Shown piece after piece: positions 9,205 to 19,343 of a stretch of 64,000 nucleotides of DNA. A program made the translations under genes and the position numbers. This DNA is from Gautieria morchelliformis (Eukaryota > Basidiomycota > Agaricomycetes > Gomphales > Gomphaceae): contig WHVA01000524.1 in assembly GCA_015179125.1 (NCBI GenBank), positions 1 to 64,000 on the forward strand. The letters run 5' to 3'. Positions within the stretch are counted from its first letter, which is position 1. The number at the start of each line of letters is the position of its first letter. The notes beneath the pieces were generated by a model. The model had not been told where the DNA came from. It saw nothing but the letters and a program-made list of their open reading frames with translations, and ran no database searches.

Positions 9205-12200
9205 GATGTGTGCCCCTGCTGCCTGTACATAACCGGTTTGCCTGTCTTGAAGTAGAGAATGAAAAGCCCCGACTCCCCTCACTTCATACAGACCCACCGG
9301 ATAAAGTCACACAAAAGCCAAATCCGACACCCCGTCTATCCCGCATCCGCCCTTGGGAGAGACGCCTTCCGAAGCGCTATGTCGTTGCTGCCACCCCTGG
9401 CCCCAAGTCACTAGTCATTAAGGTAGAGATCCAGACGACAGATACGGCGGAAGTCAAATCCGGACCCGCCCTTGTCGATTGCGGGGCCACTGGTCAGTTT
9501 ATGGACCGGGACTATGTGGAACGGAACCGACTGACGACGCGGAAGTTGCAACGTGCAATCCCGGTGTTCAATGTGGATGGAAGCCCCAATGAGGCAGGGT
9601 CCATCACGGAGATAGTGGACACAATTCTCCGCTACGATGGACACTCGGAACGCACTTCCTTCGCTGTCACCAGCCTGGGGAAGCAAGACATCATCCTTGG
9701 GTTTACCTGGCTTCAAGAGCACAACCCGGAGATCAATTGGCAGACTCGGAAGGTACTGATGAGTCGATGTCCAGCCAAGTGTCACATGTGCCGGTCGGAA
9801 GTGCGGAAGGAGCACCAGGAGCAGCGGAAGACCGAACGGCTCATACAGACATGTCGTTCCGGCCCCCATCCACTGCTTGCAGAAGAAGACTCGGAAGCGG
9901 AATTTGACCCGGATCCCCCTTCCAATTCCGATTCCGACGTCATCCGACTCGGCCTGGAAGACGCTCTGACGGAAGGGGAGCGCTTGCTGTACGTAAACCT
10001 TCCGCCGGAGGCGGAACACATCCGCGCCACCGGAAATATTTCGCAACGCCTTGCTGAAGCCTCTAAGAGGTATGATAGAGTGGAGGCGGAAATTCCGGAG
10101 TACCTGCGGGAGTTTGAGGACGTCTTCTCCAAGGAGTCGTTTGATGCCCTGCCTCCGCGGAAACTGTGGGACCATGCCATCGAGTTGGAGCCTGGGTCGA
10201 AGCCCACCAACTGCAAGGTCTACCCGCTGTCACCCAAGGAGCAGGTAGAGCTCGATGCATTCCTTGCGGAAAATCTCCGTACAGGGAGGATCCGCCCCTC
10301 CAAGTCACCCATGGCATCTCCGGTGTTCTTCATCAAGAAGAAGGACGGCTCGCTCAGACTTGTGCAGGATTACCGGGCCTTGAATGCGATCACGATCAAG
10401 AACCGGTACCCCATTCCGCTCATTTCCGAATTGATCACACAACTCCGCGGGGCGAAGTACTTCACCAAGCTGGATGTCCGCTGGGGCTTCAATAATGTCC
10501 GGATCCGGGAGGGAGATGAGTGGAAGGCCGCATTCCGCACCAACCGAGGACTCTTTGAGCCACAGGTCATGTTCTTTGGCCTCACCAACAGTCCTGCCAC
10601 GTTCCAGACAATGATGAATGACATTTTCCGTGACATGATAGCAGAAGGGGTTGTCTGCGTCTACCTCGATGACATCCTCATCTTCACAAAAACAATGTCC
10701 GAACATCGGGAAGTCGTGCGGAGAGTGCTGGAACGACTCCGGGAGTACAACCTGTGTCTCAAGCCGGAAAAGTGCGAATTTGAGCGGACGCGGATAGAGT
10801 ATCTTGGGGTGATCGTGTCGGAAGGAAAGGTGGAAATGGACCCCGTCAAGGTTTCCGGTGTGTCGGATTGGCCGGTGCCGCGGAACAAGAAGGAAGTCCA
10901 GTCCTTCATTGGGTTTGTCAATTTCTACCGGCGGTTCATCAAGGACTTCTCCTGCCACGCCCGTGCCCTCTTCGACCTCACCAAGAAGGAGGTTGGATGG
11001 CGGTGGGGAGAGCCGGAACGGGCCTCCTTTGACAAACTCAAAGAGCTGATCACTTCCGCCCCGGTCCTGATCTTTCCCGACGACTCTCGCCCTTACCGAG
11101 TGGAGGCGGATTCTTCCGACGCAGCTACCGGAGCGGTCTTGTCGCAACAGTCATCGGAAGAAGGTGGGGGGTGGCATCCGATTGCCTTCTTCTCTAAGAG
11201 TCTCAGTCCGGTCGAGCGGAACTACGAGATCCATGACAAGGAGATGCTGGCAATCATCCGAGCGCTGGAGGAGTGGCGACACTTCCTCGAGGGTGCTCTA
11301 TGCCCATTTGAGATCTGGACAGACCACAAGAACCTTGAGTATTTCCGCACGTCTAAGAAGTTGAACCGACGACAAGCACGGTGGTCCCTACACCTGTCCC
11401 GGTTTGACTTCATGCTCCACCACCGCCCCGGCCGCACCATGGGCAAGCCCGATGCCCTATCCCGCCGTGCGGATCATGGAAGCGGAAGCGGAGACAATGC
11501 GGATATGACACTGCTCCGCCCAAGTCTCTTTGCAATCCGCGCCCTAGAAGGAGTGACTGCAGTTGGAGCGGAAGCGGAAATGCTCCGGGACATCCGGAGA
11601 CAGTATCGGAATGGAGAGAAGGAGGAGTCGGTGGTGAAGGCAGTGGAGGAACTTCGGAAAGGGCACTCACGGTCTGTACGGGCAGCGGAATGGTCGGAAC
11701 GGGATGGGCTGCTCCACTTCAGAGGCAAGGTCTACGTTCCAGATGGGGCGGACCTCCGCCGCCGCATCGTGTCCCAGCACCATGACACACGGGTCGCTGG
11801 GCATGCTGGCAGGTGGAAGACGCTGGAGTTAGTGGCTCGGAATTACTGGTGGCCTCAGATGTCCCGCTACATTGGACAGTACGTGAAGACATGTGACCTT
11901 TGTCTCCGAACCAAAGCGCAACGACATCCACCCGTCGGAGAACTTGTTCCGCTCCCGATTCCCGAATCCCGCTGGGACACCATCAGCGTCGACTTCATTG
12001 TTGAACTCCCAGAGTCTCATGGCTACGACGCGATCATGAACGTCGTGGATTCGGTAAGCAAGGTGTCCCACTTCATTCCGACGCACACGACGATCACAGC
12101 CCTCGGAGCGGCCCGCCTGTTCCTTGCCCATGTCTGGAAGTTGCATGGGCTCCCGAAGCAAGTTGTTTCCGACCGAGGTCCGCAGTTTGTCGCGGAACTG

Positions 12201-13361
12201 ACTCGGGAGCTCTACCGCCTGCTCGGCATAAAGCTAGCTACCACCACGGCGTACCATCCGCAGGGTGACGGACAGACGGAACGGGTCAATCAGGAGTTGG
12301 AGCAATATCTCCGCCTCTTTGTCAATGAGAGGCAGGACGACTGGGATGAATTACTTCCGCTGGCGGAATTCCAATACAACAACCATGTCCATTCCGCCAC
12401 ACAACAGACTCCCTTCATGCTCGACTCCGGACGACACCCGCGGATGGGCTTCGAACCACGCCAGGCTGAGTCCCGACTCGAGACGGTCAATGAGTTCCGA
12501 GACCGCATGGACTCCACCCTTTCGGAAGCCAAGTCGGCCCTTGCAAAGGCCAAGGATGACATGGCGAGGTACTACAACCAACGCCGGGTTCCTGCCCCAG
12601 AGTACCAAGTTGGAGACAAGGTGTATCTAGATGCAAGTGACATCCGCACCACACGCCCTTCACAGAAGCTTGCCCACCGCTACCTTGGGCCCTTCACAGT
12701 GACGCGGAGGGTTGGACGGAATGCATACCGCCTGCGACTTCCGATGTCCATGTCCCGCCTCCACCCCGTCTTCAACGTGGTGAAGTTACTCCCTATGCTT
12801 GAGGACCCAATTCCAGGTCGGAAGGCTCATCCGCCACCTCTGCCAGAGATTGTAGATGGGGAGGAGCACTATGTGGTGGAACGGATCCTGGACAGCCGGT
12901 TTGTGCGAGGACGACTCCAATTCCTCGTGAAATGGGAAGGGTATGGGTACGAAGAGAATTCGTGGGTCCCGGAGCAAGATGTTTCCGCCCCGGACAAGCT
13001 CGGGGAGTTCTATAGGACACATCCCGGTGCCCCTCGCCGGATCCGCTCGTTGGCATTTCAATCCCTCGTGTCCCGTGCTTCGAGGACGCAGCACGCTAGA
13101 GAGGGGGTGATGTCAGGGGACACCCTGTTTTCCATTTCCAGTTCCGACTCCATTTCCGACTCCGCTTCCGATTCCGATTCCATCTCCGCCTCCGCTCTCG
13201 GAAATGATTCCGCTTCTGGGAGAACTTCCACCAGTTCTGTTCGCCTTCCCAGTTCCACTCCAATTTCCGAGTTCCACCCTCGGAACAGTGTCGGAAATCA
13301 AGCGACTCGCGTAATAGGTGACATCAAGGGTCGATCAAGGGTCAGGGAGGTGCAGGGTTGA
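9201..13361 (+). CDS. G2 Pol polyprotein (PR-RT-RH-IN-chromodomain)
   Basis: One open frame of 1386 codons encodes the G2 polyprotein. Protease has its active site as VDCGATGQF (about residue 92). RT has LVQDYRALN and the catalytic YLDDIL (about residue 487). RNase H carries EADSSDAATGAVL and TDHKNLEYF. Integrase has an HHCC zinc finger (HHDT...CDLCLRTK, from about residue 860), a DDE core (SVDFIVEL, SDRGPQF, and an E in DGQTERVNQELE), and a GPF-like DKVYLDASD region. The chromodomain (VVERILDSR...FLVKWEGYGYEENSW, about residues 1220-1280) targets the element to chromatin. The frame continues beyond 13111 into the 3' LTR and adds about 80 Ser/Asp-rich residues. The upstream limit at 9201 is set by the frame, not by a true ATG. 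Confidence 0.92.
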   Translation: MRCVPLLPVHNRFACLEVENEKPRLPSLHTDPPDKVTQKPNPTPRLSRIRPWERRLPKRYVVAATPGPKSLVIKVEIQTTDTAEVKSGPALVDCGATGQFMDRDYVERNRLTTRKLQRAIPVFNVDGSPNEAGSITEIVDTILRYDGHSERTSFAVTSLGKQDIILGFTWLQEHNPEINWQTRKVLMSRCPAKCHMCRSEVRKEHQEQRKTERLIQTCRSGPHPLLAEEDSEAEFDPDPPSNSDSDVIRLGLEDALTEGERLLYVNLPPEAEHIRATGNISQRLAEASKRYDRVEAEIPEYLREFEDVFSKESFDALPPRKLWDHAIELEPGSKPTNCKVYPLSPKEQVELDAFLAENLRTGRIRPSKSPMASPVFFIKKKDGSLRLVQDYRALNAITIKNRYPIPLISELITQLRGAKYFTKLDVRWGFNNVRIREGDEWKAAFRTNRGLFEPQVMFFGLTNSPATFQTMMNDIFRDMIAEGVVCVYLDDILIFTKTMSEHREVVRRVLERLREYNLCLKPEKCEFERTRIEYLGVIVSEGKVEMDPVKVSGVSDWPVPRNKKEVQSFIGFVNFYRRFIKDFSCHARALFDLTKKEVGWRWGEPERASFDKLKELITSAPVLIFPDDSRPYRVEADSSDAATGAVLSQQSSEEGGGWHPIAFFSKSLSPVERNYEIHDKEMLAIIRALEEWRHFLEGALCPFEIWTDHKNLEYFRTSKKLNRRQARWSLHLSRFDFMLHHRPGRTMGKPDALSRRADHGSGSGDNADMTLLRPSLFAIRALEGVTAVGAEAEMLRDIRRQYRNGEKEESVVKAVEELRKGHSRSVRAAEWSERDGLLHFRGKVYVPDGADLRRRIVSQHHDTRVAGHAGRWKTLELVARNYWWPQMSRYIGQYVKTCDLCLRTKAQRHPPVGELVPLPIPESRWDTISVDFIVELPESHGYDAIMNVVDSVSKVSHFIPTHTTITALGAARLFLAHVWKLHGLPKQVVSDRGPQFVAELTRELYRLLGIKLATTTAYHPQGDGQTERVNQELEQYLRLFVNERQDDWDELLPLAEFQYNNHVHSATQQTPFMLDSGRHPRMGFEPRQAESRLETVNEFRDRMDSTLSEAKSALAKAKDDMARYYNQRRVPAPEYQVGDKVYLDASDIRTTRPSQKLAHRYLGPFTVTRRVGRNAYRLRLPMSMSRLHPVFNVVKLLPMLEDPIPGRKAHPPPLPEIVDGEEHYVVERILDSRFVRGRLQFLVKWEGYGYEENSWVPEQDVSAPDKLGEFYRTHPGAPRRIRSLAFQSLVSRASRTQHAREGVMSGDTLFSISSSDSISDSASDSDSISASALGNDSASGRTSTSSVRLPSSTPISEFHPRNSVGNQATRVIGDIKGRSRVREVQG

Positions 13362-13573
13362 TGGCGGGTGCCAAGTGTTGTCCCTGGCTGCGCAGCGTAG
13401 TATAATACGGGCTCGCTGACATTGGGGGTCCTTAGACTTTTCTCTTTGGATTTCCCCTTGTCAGGTGAGAATCCCCTCTCTTGTATGCTCTGTTCATTTA
13501 TACAGACTTTGGATTTCCCCTTGTCAGTTGTGTGGTAGTGTGATCTCCACAACTAGCCAGGGTTGCCCTTACA
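13111..13573 (+). repeat. 3' LTR of G2
   Basis: 463 bp, TGTCAGGGGA...CCCTTACA, placed directly after gagagggggtga. It differs from the 5' LTR at roughly twenty positions by eye. Its first 250 bp are also the end of the pol reading frame. Confidence 0.92.
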
Positions 13574-13589
13574 CATACCATCTTTGATC

Positions 13590-15120
13590 TGCAATAGCAG
13601 AATAAGAATACAGTGAAGGATGTGACGCCCTTCCCAGATCAAGATGTCATCAGTAGCAATGTCGCTCGCTGTAAATACAGGACGAAGCTCAATATGTCAG
13701 AGGCACGTGAGCAGATCCGTATCCATCCTGAAGATGTCCCAAAGACAGCCTTTGCGACGATCCTTGGCACATTTAGGAGCCAAGTGATACAGATGGGAGA
13801 TTGTAATGCTCCATTGACATTTCAACGTCTTATGACGTCGATATTCTGTGACTGCATAGGTCGCTTCATCCATGTATACATGGACAACATATGTATATTC
13901 TTGCACTTGATACAAGAGCATGAGGAGCATCTCCGCATAGTCTTTGACAGACTATGGAGTAGTCATCTCTTCTTAAGTACAAAGAAGGTTGATCTCTATT
14001 CAGAACAAATGGAGTGCCTTGGCCATATTATAGATGGCCAAGGAGTTCACGAGGAGGGTGATAAAATGCAATGCATCCACGAATGGAGGAGGCCTTGTAC
14101 ATTTAACGATTGTCCAATACCTGGCACATTACATGCCAGATGTCAGCACATACACCACCCCATTATCAGGATGTGTGCGCAACAACCGTCCATTTGAATG
14201 GACGCCCTTGCTGGACAAATGCTTCCAGAGCATAAGAGCATTAGCCTGCAAGGCCCCAATCCTGTGTCCAATCGATGCATGGAACACAGACCCGATATGG
14301 GTCATCACCAATGGTTCGAAAGTCTGGTGTCAGAGCCATCTACAGCCAAGGTCCAGATTGGAAAACATGTCGGCTAGCTGGCTTCTTGTCAAAGAATTTC
14401 AGTGTTGCTCAGCGACACTACAGGACACATGAGCATGAAACCATCGCCGTGCTCAAAGCTCTTATTAAATGGGAGGACAAACTCCTAGAGCGAAAGTTCA
14501 CCCTAGTCATGGACCACAAGGGTCTCAAATACTTCGAGACCCAGAAGAACCTGTCAGACAGACAGGTCTGGTGGTGGGAGTTTCTATCCCGCTTCAATTA
14601 CAACACCATCCACGTTGATGGCATTGAGAACAAAGTAGCGGACTGCCTATCCCACTATTATGAAAGCAACACAGGTGATGAAAATCACCTGAATCATGTC
14701 TTTGTCAGTGCAGATGCGCGACTAGACCCAGACGGTGAGGTAATGCCCACCAACTGATACATGGAGCTGCGTACAGCAGCTACGAGGCGATCAAATCACC
14801 TCACAGAGAAAACTGAGCTGCAAACCATAGAAGCAGTGGTCATGAAAAAAAGCTCTGCCAAGGAGCCTTGCCACAACGCATCGTTGTTGGACAACAACAA
14901 TGACATCTGTGTCATTGTGGCAGGCAATGATGGAACCTCCCTACGTGTGAGCATCAAAGAGAACATCGACCTGCCAAAGGTCATACACGATGCTTACCAT
15001 AAGGAGCCCATTTTTGCAAAGATCATGCAGAACCCGGATGCACATCCAAGATTCAGCATCTGGGATGGGCTAATTTGGACAAAAAATCAGTTAGACATGA
15101 TCAAGAACTGTCTGTACATC
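13590..15120 (+). mobile_element. Ty3/gypsy RT-RNase H fossil
   Basis: A fragment of a second, unrelated gypsy pol. RT residues such as YRTKLNMSEAREQIRIHPED, KTAFATILGTF and the active-site block VYMDNICIF (about 13872-13900) are followed by RNase H (QHYRTHEHETIAVLKAL... VMDHKGLKYFETQ near 14410-14530) and the end-of-RNase-H signature VDGIENKVADCLSHY. A linker toward integrase runs to 15120. It is broken, with a few breaks, and no LTR is seen. The left side abuts the 3' LTR of G2. The right side abuts the KDZ fragment at about 15121. Confidence 0.85.
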
Positions 15121-15621
15121 TAAAGGCGGACGTGGTGGCTTCAACATGGCTGCTGCGTAGTTGTACTTCTTGACTGCATTGCGAATGGCTTCTGATCGCG
15201 ATTTCAGTGCCTTGCCAATGTGTTTCCATAGCTTGTAGCCTACAAAGTATTAAATAATTGAATTACAATGAAATGGACAAAATGATCACATACCTGTGCC
15301 AGCTTGATGCACCTTACCCAATTCAAACAACCACCCAACAACTAAACCTTCCAACTTGTTGATGGCCCGGCAATATGCACGGCTATCTATCATTGCCTGT
15401 GTGGCAAGCCATGCCGGTGATCCTTTCTCCCAACGCTCCCCAATCTCCAGTTTGCTCTCCAAGTCCTGAACAGCTTCCTGAAGTGTCAATAAAGTTTCAA
15501 GACTGCGAGCCCGTGCCATTTCTAAATGGCGTGAGCTTGCAGAAGCACGTGCATACGCTCCAATGCCCTGCAGGTCTGTAAGGCATCCACTTCTGTCAAT
15601 CGATGTGGAGACCCATTTCAA
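15121..15621 (-). pseudogene. KDZ-type transposase, C-terminal fragment with intron
   Basis: On the minus strand this encodes the tail of a Kyakuja/Dileera/Zisupton-family DNA transposase, a family expanded in Agaricomycetes. Family-typical blocks are LQGIGAYARASASSRHLEMA, RARSLETLLTLQEAV and LEGLVVGWLFELGKVHQAGTG, continuing after a 54-nt intron (15240-15293, GTATGTG...TTTGTAG) as YKLWKHIGKALKSRSEAIRN and AVKKYNYAAAMLKPPRPP. The splice keeps the frame (GGC ACA G|GC TAC AAG). The catalytic core and both ends are missing, so this is an inactive fragment. The cut end at 15121 abuts the gypsy fossil. The assignment is from memory of the family pattern. Confidence 0.75.
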
Positions 15622-17339
15622 ATATTATACATCGAGGCACTTGTAAGGCTTGTATAACGACTACCGCTAGGGTACTGTCAGACCAAAGTTTGACTGTATA
15701 CTAAAAGCTTCGACATTAGCTTGACTTGGCGTTCGACCAACAGAAGAAGGCACTACTGAAAATCAGCGTCGTGTATGAGCCTAACATCCAACGGCATCTG
15801 GGGTATGGAATTGAACCCGGCAGGAGTACGAACGACCGGAACTTGAAGACCACTCATTTTCCAATAAATCTCTTTGGGGTGGCCATTGTCATCGACTGAA
15901 GCTGGGAGCGACAGGTAAATATGGGAGAGGATAGTTAACAGGATTTGCTCTGTTAACCAAGGGTATCGTTAGTAATAAATCGAATAAATCGTGTTCCGAT
16001 AGAACGTAATCTCACTTATTTCCATTTCCGCAAATTTGAATCCACTAGTGAAAGACGTAACGTATAAATGGAAATGTTGGGCTAAATAAAGGCAAAGGAC
16101 AGGTCGTACATGCATGCTCGACCACCACCGAGCAACGTCATCCTTTCCATGACTGTCAGTCATGATTCCCTTAGTACGTCTAGGTAAAACAGCTCACATT
16201 GACGCATACACGCCAGGATATTTCATGCCATTTTTGTTTCCCGGGGTGCCTTCTTCTCTCCCCCCCTGTTCCCCCCCCGGACCCCCATCACTGTAGAAAA
16301 CTCCGACATTAGATTTCGGTACCTTTTACACAAACGGCAATAATCAGTACTTTTGAGCACTGACAAATCAGTGCTCAGAAATATCATTAAATGAGCACCA
16401 AAAATAAGTGCTTTGGAGCACTGATTTTCAGATACTGAAAAACATGCAAGTATGTGAAAAAAAAAAAAAAAAGAAACACGATCGCCCTCTTCACTGCGTA
16501 TGTTAGACCATTAGGCGTACAGAGCAATTTCCTCTTGTCGTCGAACTAAGTCCGCCAAGTAATCAGCGCTGCTGCCACTATAGCATGAAATATTGCTCAC
16601 CAAGTGCTGGAGACATCGTGGTGACCAATGCAGTACCTTGTACGCGCGTCCGAATTTTTCCCCAAGTGATTTGAATCTCCGACCCGCTTGAATTCTAACT
16701 CCTCTCTCCCCCCCATGACCACGGCCAACAGAAAACAAACTATGATGCTTGCCCTCATCAATTTTTCGATCGTGCCCAGTTATGATGGAGCGAACCAGGA
16801 GGAAAATGCAGAGTATGTGAACATCGTGATGCTATCGCGTGATCCCCGCTCAACACCCGCATCAAAAAGCTCTTCTTACAAATGATATCGTGGGGTTGGG
16901 TAAAAACGCGGTGGTTTAGAGGGTGCCTCCTGGTGAGATACTCTTTCACTGAAAATACCATGCATATACTCAATAATATATTATTGCTACGTGCCTCTCT
17001 GCTGCTCTCGCTCATGCACTCTGGGTCTTGCTCTCGCACTATCTCCCCTCGTCTGCTCGTTCTCACAATAGACCGCTCCCGCCCTCGCTCTCGCAATGTG
17101 TCCTCGCTCTTACAATAGACCACTTCTGCTCCCACTCATGTGAAGGTTGCGAAAGGTGAGTGTGGGGGCTGGGCTGTCGCAAGTATTGGGAGCCATGTTA
17201 CATGCCTTATATGCCTACCTTCCTCATCGCTCACATACTCACATTCCGATCCTTCCAGCATACGCAGCCCAGGTGCGCCCATGAACATCTCTATTATTCC
17301 TTAACTCAACCTGACCACCGTATTTCTTTTTTTGGACAG
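15622..17339. other. Unassigned spacer with hairpin repeats
   Basis: No gene is recognised. It holds a perfect hairpin at 16355-16376 (gagcactga-caaa-tcagtgctc), further agcactga/tcagtgct copies to 16440, a 16-A run near 16457 and the word agatttcggtacc at 16313-16325. The last 200 bp may contain upstream exons or introns of the DnaJ remnant, including a possible micro-exon near 17259-17273, which I cannot confirm. Confidence 0.5.
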
Positions 17340-18230
17340 AAACACGGCCTTTATGAGCGACATGGGGAGGTACGTGTTGCAATTCGCCCTTGTCATTGTT
17401 CTTTGAGCTTTACTTTACTTTGTCACTTATCGTTTTATACTTGCCCGGACGCGAGCTGACAAATATTACCCTTCCCTCTCATCCAGAAAGGCCTGAGACA
17501 GCACGAAGGCGGCCAGCACGCCAATCCCTTCGATATGTTTTTGTCCTTCTTCGGTGGCGGCGGACGTGAGTCGTTTCATCGTTAATTTATCGTTCTGCAC
17601 GCTCAAAATGATACTTTGCCGTATAATACTCCTCATACTCATGTGCCATATCATTCATGACATTTATGATCCTGTGACACTGCAGCTCAACAACAGGAGG
17701 TCCGCCGCAGGCCCATGACGACAAGTGACTTTGAAGTGAGCCTTGAGGATATGTATAAGGGTGTGGAGATCGACGTAGGTTCCAAACATCGTCTGCGTGA
17801 TTTCTGCTCTGACGATTATTGCTTTTGATGCCCATTCCTTCATCTCCATTTCTCGCGATCCTGCGACTCGGCATCCAGTTCATGATTAACATAAAGGTCT
17901 TCTGCAACCACTTCCGCGTTGGAGGACTTGCACATCCAGACGTGTCCCACGTGCTCGTTCCGCACATGCAGCACTATGCGCTCAACGTCCCCATGGGCAT
18001 TGCTGAGGGCAGCGAGTTCGTGTTTGACGGTGAGGGGATGAGAGCCCAGACTGGGAGGCGGGTGACGTCGTTATACGCGTCCTGGGCGGGAAGAACAAGG
18101 GTGGTTAGCGGTGGAAGGAGACGAGTTTGTATTGCACCGAGAGCATTGGGGTTGAGGAGGTGCATAGGGCGACGTTGGGTGGGTTGGGACATAGCTTTCA
18201 ATCTATGTATTTCTGTCTTTCAGTAATAGA
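17340..18230 (+). pseudogene. DnaJ/Scj1-like co-chaperone remnant
   Basis: This is a degraded host gene for a type I J-protein resembling the ER-lumen co-chaperone Scj1/ERdj3, which hands unfolded substrates to Hsp70. Exons read with clean GT-AG borders: 17340-17369 (KHGLYERHGE), 17487-17565 (KGLRQHEGGQHANPFDMFLS...FFGGGG), 17686-17774 (QQQEVRRRPMTTSDFEVSLE...DMYKGVEID) and from 17879 (FMINIKVFCNHF). These are the G/F region and the start of the substrate-binding domain. The cysteine-rich zinc region is nearly gone: CxxC has become CNHF, and the sequence jumps to QHYALNVPMGIAEGSEFVFD. A frameshift near 18036 moves to DESPDWEAGDVVIRV, and a TAG follows in the KNKGG stretch. No J domain with HPD is found upstream. 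Function is therefore lost. Family confidence is high; subcellular type is inferred. Confidence 0.85.
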
Positions 18231-18803
18231 AAGCACTGTTATATTGTGTTCTAAAGTACCATTTATAAGTAACTTAAGAACTGAAAATCAGTGTTCTAGG
18301 ACACTGAAAGCGGACATTCTAGCTACTAGATTTCGGTACCAAGCTTATCGAGAGGAAGCGTCAAAAATCTGCTCCCCGATTACTTATTATCAGTAACTTG
18401 GGCACTGAAAAATTGGTGCATAATGTACTTATATTAAGTGCCCTCAGTTACTGCAGTGCACCAATGGGGAAGTATAGATGACGGGGGCTGAGCATGACAA
18501 GAGGAAGAAGAGGAGGTTAACCGGAACATTGGCAAGCAAGGCAGTCACTGCCAAATAGTTACATCAGGGTGACAGCACAGCATGGCACAAAACAAGAACG
18601 GGGCACATGATAGAGGAGTCAGTGAAGAAGGACTATGAAAGCAGAGTGGACTAAGACAAAAAATGAGAGACAGGAATGGGGGGAAAGCGTGGATAAAAGA
18701 GCTCATATAAAAACAGGTCGGCCAAGGAAAAAAGGAAATGAACAGGGGCAGATAATGATGGCAATATAGGAACACGCTATCTAACAATAATATTACAAGA
18801 AAC
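18231..18803. other. Spacer with hairpin-type repeats
   Basis: It carries several gaactga/tcagtgttc and gcactgaaaaa motifs and a second tagatttcggtacc (about 18326-18339), resembling the repeats left of the DnaJ remnant. 18480-18800 shows nothing recognisable. Confidence 0.45.
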
Positions 18804-19343
18804 TGTTAAGACCTGCTCCCAAGTATGGACCCCAGCCCTTGGCCTCAGATCTCACTTGGGAACCCTTCTCAGCTTAACTCAGGTTTCCATTGGTTTATCA
18901 TTCACCCTGACTTCCTTTTCTAGATAATCCCGTTCCATTTCTGATGATTGTCTGCCTATGCTTCTTCCTGCTCGATTTGGCATTGATACCCTCTTTCTGT
19001 TCCTTGCAATTAGCATATAAACCTCCACTCATGTATGCTCAATCCTGAGTTCTGATATCAACTTAGATCCTTGTATCTTCCTCCCAAGTCCATTCTATTG
19101 GAGTCTGCACTGTGTTAGGCTCAGACGTTCAGAGTGGCATGAAGCACTATGTATTACCTGCACTGCGTTAGGCTACAGTGCGAGTAAGTAATTGGTAAGG
19201 TAGAAAGGTAGTAACTGAGCTTTCTTACCTCAGACGTTCAGAGTGGCATGAACGACTGAGGAGAAAAGCGGAGATGCGGAATCTGAACTATATGGACTCA
19301 GCCTGTGTGGGTCCATATAGACGAACCACATCGAACTCCAACA
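18804..19343 (-). repeat. 3' LTR of copia F
   Basis: The LTR has TG...CA ends on the minus strand and follows the purine tract. Inside, cagacgttcagagtggcatg occurs twice (near 19121 and 19229), and gcactgtgttaggct/gcactgcgttaggct is also duplicated. The flanking word gaaac (18799-18803) is a candidate target duplication whose partner is lost. Confidence 0.75.

Larger units (their letters stand above)
7392..13573 (+). mobile_element. Chromodomain Ty3/gypsy element G2, nearly whole
   Basis: A 6.2-kb Ty3/gypsy chromovirus with both LTRs (7392-7852 and 13111-13573). Its parts are a gag region (about 8040-9204), a long pol frame (9201-13361) and a purine tract (gagaggggg) just before the 3' LTR. 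The two LTRs look about 95% alike by eye, so the insertion is fairly young. Pol looks whole. The gag region has about two or three breaks, so this copy as a whole is broken. The five bases outside the LTRs (gcatc and catac) do not match, so no target duplication is visible. This may mean inter-element recombination. A degraded relative with the same LTR ends lies at 61810-62650. Confidence 0.9.

Noticed and set aside
7387-13578. Target duplication around G2
   Set aside because: The flanking pentamers gcatc and catac differ; I could not find an alternative LTR border that makes them match.
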